A stretch of DNA of 64,000 bases from Streptomyces atratus (GTDB lineage Bacteria; Actinomycetota; Actinomycetes; Streptomycetales; Streptomycetaceae). The notes below the pieces were generated by a model. The model made no database searches. It saw only the letters and a list, made by a program, of their open reading frames with translations, and had not been told where the DNA came from. Location: the NCBI RefSeq assembly GCF_014648655.1, contig NZ_BMRN01000016.1, forward strand, positions 1-64,000, given 5' to 3'. The position numbers were made by a program, and so were the translations under genes. Of this stretch, positions 59,032 to 64,000 are shown piece after piece. Numbering within the stretch: position 1 is the first letter of the stretch; the number at the start of each line of letters is the position of its first letter.

Positions 59032-59448
59032 TTGTCCACCGTTATCGAGCAGTCCGTGCAGGCCCGCATGGTCGCATCCGCACCGCGGATGGAGACCCTT
59101 CCCGCCACCCTGCAGTACGACCGGAGGGATCCGTTCGCCGTACGCATGGCGTTCCCCGCGACGGCGACCCTGGAGGGCACCGATGTCTCCTGGGAGTTCT
59201 CCCGCGAGTTGCTCGCGGCGGGGGTGGACTCGGCCGCCGGTGTCGGGGACGTGCGCATCAGGCCGTTCGGATATGACCGCACGGTCCTGGAGTTCCATGC
59301 CACCGAGGGAATCGCGATGGTGCACGTCCGCACTGCGGACCTGCGCCGTTTTCTCGAGCGGGCGCAGGAACTGGTACCGGCCGGCGACGAGCACCGGTTC
59401 CTGGATCTCGACCGGAGCCTGACCGATCTGCTCGGCGGGGCCTGCTGA
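59032..59448 (+). CDS. ssgD: SsgA-like sporulation/cell division protein (SsgD-like)
   Basis: 138 residues, the SsgA-like (SALP) family found only in morphologically complex actinobacteria, where members control septum placement and spore-wall processing. The sequence RRDPFAVRMAFPATATLEG, WEFSRELLAAG, VRIRPFGYDRTVLEFH and AMVHVRTADLRRFL is typical. Wording and neighbourhood fit SsgD best, by memory of S. coelicolor SCO6722. The start is a TTG at 59032 with AAAGGGAG upstream. SsgD is associated with lateral wall rather than septum synthesis. Confidence 0.87.
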   Translation: MSTVIEQSVQARMVASAPRMETLPATLQYDRRDPFAVRMAFPATATLEGTDVSWEFSRELLAAGVDSAAGVGDVRIRPFGYDRTVLEFHATEGIAMVHVRTADLRRFLERAQELVPAGDEHRFLDLDRSLTDLLGGAC

Positions 59449-59603
59449 GCCCGCGTCGGGCGGGAGGCGAGTTCGTACGCCGCAGGTGGTGCTGTGGCCC
59501 GGCAGGAGTCGAGTGACATCACGGCCGAGGAGAAACGCGCGGGAGTGCGATCGGTGGGGGACGAGGTCGGTGCGCTCGCACTGCCGGTCGAGGAATCGCG
59601 CGA

Positions 59604-59834
59604 CTTCACAGCAAGGGCGCCAACTGCTTCCGATTCGGACTCGATGACCAGGGCAAGGCGTACGGCGGCTCCACCACGGACACCGCCGCCTACGTCAGCG
59701 ACTCCATCGAGGCGCTGCGGGCGCTGATCTCCGCGGTGAAGTCCGGCGCGGCGGACCATCTGCTCCGAGCGCCCCGGCCCGACCGTGCGCCGCGCCCCCG
59801 TACGCGCCCGCTCCGAGTACGCCGACAGCTCTGA
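59604..59834 (+). pseudogene. DUF397-like remnant between ssgD and the UvrA-like gene
   Basis: The 484-base interval between the two genes has no intact gene. One frame reads SKGANCFRFGLDDQGKAYGG and then SDSIEALRALISAVKSGAADHLL, like the end of a DUF397-type protein, continuing into an Arg/Pro-rich tail to a stop at 59834. A proper start and N-terminus are missing; the preceding part (59494-59600) is protein-like in another frame, so a frameshift near 59604 is likely. Confidence 0.4.
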
Positions 59835-59932
59835 GCGCTCCGCCGACGGGGGCCGGCCCGACCCGCATAAGATCCCGATCGCCCGCAGAATCCAGACAGA
59901 AGCTGTCCGGTATCGCGGTTAGCTTCGGCGGC

Positions 59933-62224
59933 ATGGATAGGAACACGGACCGGAGCATCGTCATCACCGGGGCACGCGCGAACAATCTGCGCGATGTCTC
60001 GCTCACCGTCCCCAAGGGGCGGATCACCGTCTTCACCGGAGTCTCCGGGTCGGGCAAGTCGTCGATCGTCTTCGACACCATCGCCGTGGAATCGCAGCGC
60101 CAGCTGAATGAGACCTTCACCTGGTTCATCCGGAACAGGCTGCCGAAGTACGAACGGCCCCATGCCGACGTCATCGACGACCTTTCCGTGGCGATCGTCG
60201 TCGACCAGAAGCCGCTGGGCGGCAATGCCCGCTCCACCGTCGGCACGATGACCGACATCTGGTCCGTGATCCGGGTGTTGTTCTCGCGCTGCGGGACGCC
60301 GAGTGCGGGACCGGCGACCTCCTACTCCTTCAACGACCCCAGCGGGATGTGCCCGGAGTGCGACGGTGTGGGGCGCACGGTCCGCCTCGACATCGACCGG
60401 GCGATCGACGTCACGAAGTCGCTCAACGAGGGTGCCCTGCTGCTGCCGGGGCTCTCGGTGGGCAGCTGGGAGTGGCAGCTGTATGCCGGTTCGGGACGCT
60501 TCGACAACGACAAGCCGCTCGCGGAGTTCACCGAGGAAGAACTTCAACTCCTCCTGTACGGAAGTGGGTTCACCGTCCGGCTGGAGCTGAAGTCGGCTTC
60601 CGCGGACATGCGGTTCGAGGGGATCGCCGATCGGTTCACCCGGCTCTTCCTGAAGCGGGACACCGAGTCGCTCTCCGAGCGGCGGCGCGAGGCCGCCCGG
60701 CGTTTCACAACCGAAGCGGTGTGCGCGTCCTGCGGCGGCGCCCGGCTGAACGCGGCCGCGCTGGCCACCCGTATCGACGGGCTCTCCGTCGCCGACTACG
60801 GGCGGATGGAGGTGGCCGATCTGGTGGGCGTCCTGGCCGGCATCGACGATCCGGTGGCCGGTCCGATCGCCTCGGCCGCCCGCGAACGGCTGGAGCGCCT
60901 GGTGGGCATCGGGCTCGGCTATCTCAGCCTGGACCGGGAGACCACCACGCTGTCGGGCGGCGAGGGGCAGCGACTCAAGATGGTCCGGCATCTGGGCAGT
61001 TCACTGACCGGGCTGACGTTCATCTTCGACGAGCCGAGCGTGGGCCTGCATCCGCGTGATGTCAGCAGGCTGAACGATCTCCTGGTAAGGCTGCGCGACC
61101 GGGGCAACACCGTCATCGTCGTCGAGCACGACCCGGATGTGATGGCCGTCGCGGACCACATCGTCGACATGGGCCCGAGAGCGGGCACCGACGGCGGACA
61201 TGTCGTGTTCGAAGGCCCGGTGGACCGGTTGCGCGAGGCGAACACCCTCACCGGCCGGTGCCTGCGCCACCGGACTGCGCTCAAGGAGACCTTCCGCTCT
61301 CCCACCGGATGGCTGCCGGTGACGGGCGCCGCGCTACACAACCTCAAGGGCGTGGACGTGACGTTCCCCGAAGGTGTGCTGACGGTCGTGACCGGAGTGG
61401 CCGGATCCGGCAAGTCGACGCTGGTCTCCCGGGTGTTCACGGCGGCGTACCCGGACGCGGTGGTCATCGATCAGGGGGCGATCACCGCGTCGTCCCGCTC
61501 CACGCCGGCCTCGTACCTCGGAGCACTGGACTCCATCCGCAAGGTCTTCGCCAGGGAGAACGGAGTCGATCCCGGCCTGTTCAGTTTCAACTCCTCCGGG
61601 GCGTGCGGGCATTGCTCGGGCCGCGGCATCATTTTCACCGATCTCGCATTCATGGACCCGGTGACCACCACCTGCCAGGTCTGCGAGGGGCGGCGCTTCC
61701 ACGACGATGTGCTGAAGCACCGGGTGGGCGGCGCGTCGATCGTCGACGTACTGGAGATGACGGCCGCCCGGGCGGCCGAGCTCTTCGACGACCGGGCACT
61801 GCTGCGTAAGCTGCGCACGCTCGACGACGTCGGCCTGACCTATCTGACACTGGGGCAACCGCTCAGCACGCTCTCCGGTGGTGAGCGTCAGCGCATCAAG
61901 CTCGCCACCCGGCTGCACCGGACAGGCAGCGTGTACGTTCTGGACGAGCCGACCACCGGACTGCACATGGCGGACACCGGCACGCTCGTCGATCTGCTGG
62001 ACCGGCTGGTCGACGCGGGCAACAGTGTGATCTGCGTGGAGCACAACCTCGAGGTGCTCAAGCGCGCGGACTGGGTGGTCGACCTCGGCCCCGAGGGTGG
62101 CAGAAACGGTGGCGAGCTGGTCTTCGAGGGGACCCCGGCGGCGCTGCTCGATCATCGCACATCGTTCACGGCCGAGTATCTGCGCCGGGATCTGGGGCTG
62201 GAGCGTCCAGGCGCCGGGACCTGA
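59933..62224 (+). CDS. UvrA-like ABC ATPase (short, self-resistance/DrrC type)
   Basis: 763 residues, clearly shorter than the ~950-residue repair UvrA because the UvrB-binding region and part of the insertion are missing. Two ATPase halves: Walker A TGVSGSGKSS and TGVAGSGKST, signatures LSGGEGQRLK and LSGGERQRIK, Walker B FIFDEPSVGLHP and YVLDEPTTGLH. Zinc-site cysteines are in MCPECDGVG and CGHCSGRG...CQVCEGRR. Such proteins occur near drug clusters (DrrC) and bind intercalator-modified DNA; here no antibiotic cluster is visible. ATG at 59933. Confidence 0.92.
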   Translation: MDRNTDRSIVITGARANNLRDVSLTVPKGRITVFTGVSGSGKSSIVFDTIAVESQRQLNETFTWFIRNRLPKYERPHADVIDDLSVAIVVDQKPLGGNARSTVGTMTDIWSVIRVLFSRCGTPSAGPATSYSFNDPSGMCPECDGVGRTVRLDIDRAIDVTKSLNEGALLLPGLSVGSWEWQLYAGSGRFDNDKPLAEFTEEELQLLLYGSGFTVRLELKSASADMRFEGIADRFTRLFLKRDTESLSERRREAARRFTTEAVCASCGGARLNAAALATRIDGLSVADYGRMEVADLVGVLAGIDDPVAGPIASAARERLERLVGIGLGYLSLDRETTTLSGGEGQRLKMVRHLGSSLTGLTFIFDEPSVGLHPRDVSRLNDLLVRLRDRGNTVIVVEHDPDVMAVADHIVDMGPRAGTDGGHVVFEGPVDRLREANTLTGRCLRHRTALKETFRSPTGWLPVTGAALHNLKGVDVTFPEGVLTVVTGVAGSGKSTLVSRVFTAAYPDAVVIDQGAITASSRSTPASYLGALDSIRKVFARENGVDPGLFSFNSSGACGHCSGRGIIFTDLAFMDPVTTTCQVCEGRRFHDDVLKHRVGGASIVDVLEMTAARAAELFDDRALLRKLRTLDDVGLTYLTLGQPLSTLSGGERQRIKLATRLHRTGSVYVLDEPTTGLHMADTGTLVDLLDRLVDAGNSVICVEHNLEVLKRADWVVDLGPEGGRNGGELVFEGTPAALLDHRTSFTAEYLRRDLGLERPGAGT

Positions 62225-62376
62225 GCACTTTTCCGAGCCCACAGAGCCCGACACGTCCCCCCATTGATGGATATGAGGGAGTTCGGTGCGCCCGACAGTC
62301 GAGCGCACTGTCAGGCACCACACCCCTCGCGACCTGCGCACATAACGTTACGTAATCGGGCATCGCGGGGGCCGGC

Positions 62377-62437
62377 TTGGCGATGGCCTTACTGCCGCTT
62401 TAACCTACGGTCTCGTAACCTACGTATCCGTAGGTAA
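62377..62437 (+). promoter_or_regulatory. Desaturase promoter with three TAACCTACG half-sites
   Basis: TTGGCG (62377-62382) and TAACCT (62401-62406) with an 18-base spacer form a candidate promoter. TAACCTACG occurs at 62401-62409 (covering the -10) and 62416-62424, and its inverse at 62429-62437, so the second and third copies make an inverted repeat. This is a strong repressor-operator layout. A further palindrome-rich stretch, TAACGTTACGTAA, is at about 62343-62355. Confidence 0.65.
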
Positions 62438-62460
62438 TTCTCCCGTCCCCAGGAGTCCCC

Positions 62461-63435
62461 GTGACGATCACCGCTCCCCACCTCGGCAGCCCGAAGGCGT
62501 GGACCGACGCCCAACTGCTGTACGCCCTGGAAGAGGTGGTGGAGAAGGAGCTCAACCGCCATCTCAAGGTCGCCAAGGACTGGATGCCCCACGAGTACGT
62601 GCCGTTCTCCGACGGGCGGAACTTCCCCGGCGTCTTCGAGGACGGTGAGGCCTGGCAGGCCGATCAGTCCAAGGTCACCGACATCGGCAAGGTCGCGCTG
62701 GTCGTGAATCTCCTGACCGAGGACAACCTCCCCAGCTACCACCACGAGATCGCATCCCTCTTCGGCCGCGACGGCGCGTGGGGCACCTGGGTGCACCGCT
62801 GGACCGCGGAGGAGGGGCGGCACGGCATCGTGATGCGCGACTATCTGCTCACCTCGCGCGCCGTCGACCCGGACAAGCTGGAGCAGTTCCGGATGGCGCA
62901 CATGGCGGAGGGCTTCGAGTCCGACAACCGTCACTCGATGCTGCACTCCGTGGCGTACGTCGCCTTCCAGGAGCTGGCCACCCGTGTCTCGCACCGCAAC
63001 ACCGGCCACCAGTCGGGCGACCCCGTCTGCGACCGCATGCTGGCGCGGATCGCGACCGACGAGAACCTGCACATGGTCTTCTACCGCAACCTCCTCGGTG
63101 CGGCCTTCGAGCTCGCTCCGGACCTGACGATGCAGGCCGTGCGCGATGTCGTCGTCAACTTCCGGATGCCCGGTCACGGCATGCCGGGCTTCGAGCGGGC
63201 CGCCGCGCAGATGGCGATCGGTGAGATCTACAACATGCGCATCCACCACGACGACGTGATCCAGCCGGTGCTGCGCTACCTGAAGGTCCTCGACATCGAC
63301 GGCCTGGGTCCCGACGGCCTGAAGGCGCAGGAGGAGCTGGGCCTGTACATGGGCGGTCTGGACAGCGAGGCGGCCAAGTTCGACGAGAAGCTGGCGGCCC
63401 GCAAGGCGCGGCTGGCAGCGCGCGCCCTGGCCTGA
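62461..63435 (+). CDS. Acyl-ACP desaturase (di-iron, DesA-type)
   Basis: 324 residues, soluble ferritin-like stearoyl-ACP desaturase family. The di-iron ligands follow the E...EExxH...E...DExxH pattern, with TAEEGRHG and DENLHM clear. It introduces a double bond into acyl-ACP, raising membrane fluidity. GTG at 62461 with AGGAG 6 bases upstream. A transcript start near 62413 would give a leader of about 50 bases. The TAACCTACG operator suggests control by a fatty-acid or redox repressor encoded elsewhere. Confidence 0.93.
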   Translation: MTITAPHLGSPKAWTDAQLLYALEEVVEKELNRHLKVAKDWMPHEYVPFSDGRNFPGVFEDGEAWQADQSKVTDIGKVALVVNLLTEDNLPSYHHEIASLFGRDGAWGTWVHRWTAEEGRHGIVMRDYLLTSRAVDPDKLEQFRMAHMAEGFESDNRHSMLHSVAYVAFQELATRVSHRNTGHQSGDPVCDRMLARIATDENLHMVFYRNLLGAAFELAPDLTMQAVRDVVVNFRMPGHGMPGFERAAAQMAIGEIYNMRIHHDDVIQPVLRYLKVLDIDGLGPDGLKAQEELGLYMGGLDSEAAKFDEKLAARKARLAARALA

Positions 63436-63454
63436 CGGCCCGCACGGCTGTCAT

Positions 63455-63499
63455 CGGCCGCCGGCCGGGCCACTGCTCCGCAGTCCTGTCCGGCGGCCG
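63455..63499. terminator. Bidirectional hairpin after the desaturase gene
   Basis: CGGCCGCCGG (63455-63464) and CCGGCGGCCG (63490-63499) form a perfect 10-bp stem; within the 25-base loop ACTGC/GCAGT adds a 5-bp hairpin. Confidence 0.7.
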
Positions 63500-63557
63500 A
63501 GGGCCTGTCCGACCCTGAATCCACCGACGGGCCGGGGCACAGCGCCCCACGCCGGGC

Positions 63558-64000
63558 TCACATCGTTTCGTGCAGGTCCTGGGCGTAGTGCTCGATCGCC
63601 CGCCGGTACTGCCGCACATGCGGGTCCTCGCTGGTGGCGGCGAGCAGTCTCAGCAGCAGCTGCACGGATTCATGGTGCTCGCCGGTGTTGAAGAGCGCCA
63701 TGGCGAGAAACGTCCGCAGTGCCCCGTCGTCGGGGAACCGCTCGACACCGCTGCGCAGGACCTCGACGGCTCTCTCGTACTGTCCGAGCACCCGATGGGT
63801 GCTTCCGAGGCCGAGCAGCGCACCCCGGCGGTCCTCCTCCGACAGCCCCGTCCCGTCCAGGCAGCGTTCGTAGAACGGCACGGCCTCGGCTTCCAGACCG
63901 AGCACATCGTGGACCCAGGCGGTCTGGTAGGCCACTTCGGGATCGGCGGGGAAGGCGGCGGAGAGGGACAGCAGTTGCTGTCTCGCTTCCTCGGGCCGTC
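63558..64000 (-). CDS. Tetratricopeptide repeat protein, C-terminal part (cut by window edge)
   Basis: The last ~146 residues of a TPR protein; the frame is open to the end of the window, so a GTG at 63935 is not the true start. TPR-like helical pairs can be read: PEVAYQTAWVHDVLGLEAEAV, ALLGLGSTHRVLGQYERAVEVL and ALRTFLAMALFNTGEHHESV. The repeats suggest a protein-protein interaction role. It converges on the desaturase gene across a hairpin terminator. Confidence 0.85.
   Translation of the reverse strand, partial: RPEEARQQLLSLSAAFPADPEVAYQTAWVHDVLGLEAEAVPFYERCLDGTGLSEEDRRGALLGLGSTHRVLGQYERAVEVLRSGVERFPDDGALRTFLAMALFNTGEHHESVQLLLRLLAATSEDPHVRQYRRAIEHYAQDLHETM

Noticed and set aside
1..64000. 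CRISPR array, rRNA or tRNA genes
   Set aside because: No regularly spaced repeats, rRNA-like stretches or cloverleaf-like sequences were recognised anywhere in the window.

Overview
The window is a high-GC actinobacterial chromosome segment, almost certainly Streptomyces. The evidence is third-position G/C bias, GTG/TTG starts, apparently leaderless promoters, an SsgA-like sporulation protein, F420-dependent oxidoreductases and a complete hopanoid operon. From memory, the order (hopanoid genes, idi, an SCO6745-like gene, an ssgD-like gene, a UvrA-like gene) resembles the S. coelicolor SCO6720-SCO6771 region. No rRNA, tRNA or CRISPR array was seen.

Region 1 (1-8.9 kb, minus strand) is a hopanoid operon: hpnC, hpnD, a 41-codon ORF, hpnE, a polyprenyl synthase, shc, hpnG, hpnH and ispG (cut by the window edge). 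Most junctions are start/stop overlaps. A short leader ORF ends inside the hpnC start, and a strong hairpin lies in the only sizeable gap before shc. Together the genes make squalene from farnesyl diphosphate, cyclise it to hopene, and build the C35 side chain.

Region 2 (9.1-16.3 kb, minus strand) is a tightly overlapping operon: a DUF5941/CDP-alcohol phosphotransferase fusion, a cytidylyltransferase-like protein, a glycerol-1-phosphate dehydrogenase homologue, a second CDP-alcohol phosphotransferase, a family-2 glycosyltransferase and a TagG/TagH-like exporter. A galE gene is divergent. The logic is that of an exported polyol-phosphate glycan or lipid whose backbone may start from sn-glycerol-1-phosphate. 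It is the best candidate here for an undescribed pathway.

Region 3 (17.6-29.9 kb) holds separate housekeeping and accessory genes: a CDF zinc transporter, a methyltransferase/acetyltransferase fusion, idi, an anti-sigma-type ATPase, an HdeD-like membrane protein, a crotonase lacking catalytic Glu, two DJ-1-type proteins, Tex and an ABC-F ATPase. Region 4 (30-41.8 kb) mixes secreted peptidases (M14, S15, M1), a LacI regulator and two MpaB-type oxygenases with decayed DNA. The decay includes a cupin gene and a DinB gene both frameshifted (the latter by a 29-bp tandem duplication), an integrase fragment and a toxin-immunity fragment.

Region 5 (41.8-53.3 kb) is a branched-chain acyl-CoA degradation locus: acyl-CoA ligase, MerR regulator, multifunctional beta-oxidation protein, thiolase, acyl-CoA dehydrogenase, F420-type LLM oxidoreductase and an alpha-methylacyl-CoA racemase-like gene. 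Region 6 (53.3-56.5 kb) is a cell-wall module: an M15-type peptidase and a lysozyme remnant face a membrane-anchored HTH protein that carries peptidoglycan-binding domains outside the cell. Region 7 (56.5-64 kb) has endonuclease V, a YciI protein, a secreted BNR-repeat protein, an SsgD-like protein, a UvrA-like ATPase, an acyl-ACP desaturase behind a clear repeat operator, and a partial TPR protein.
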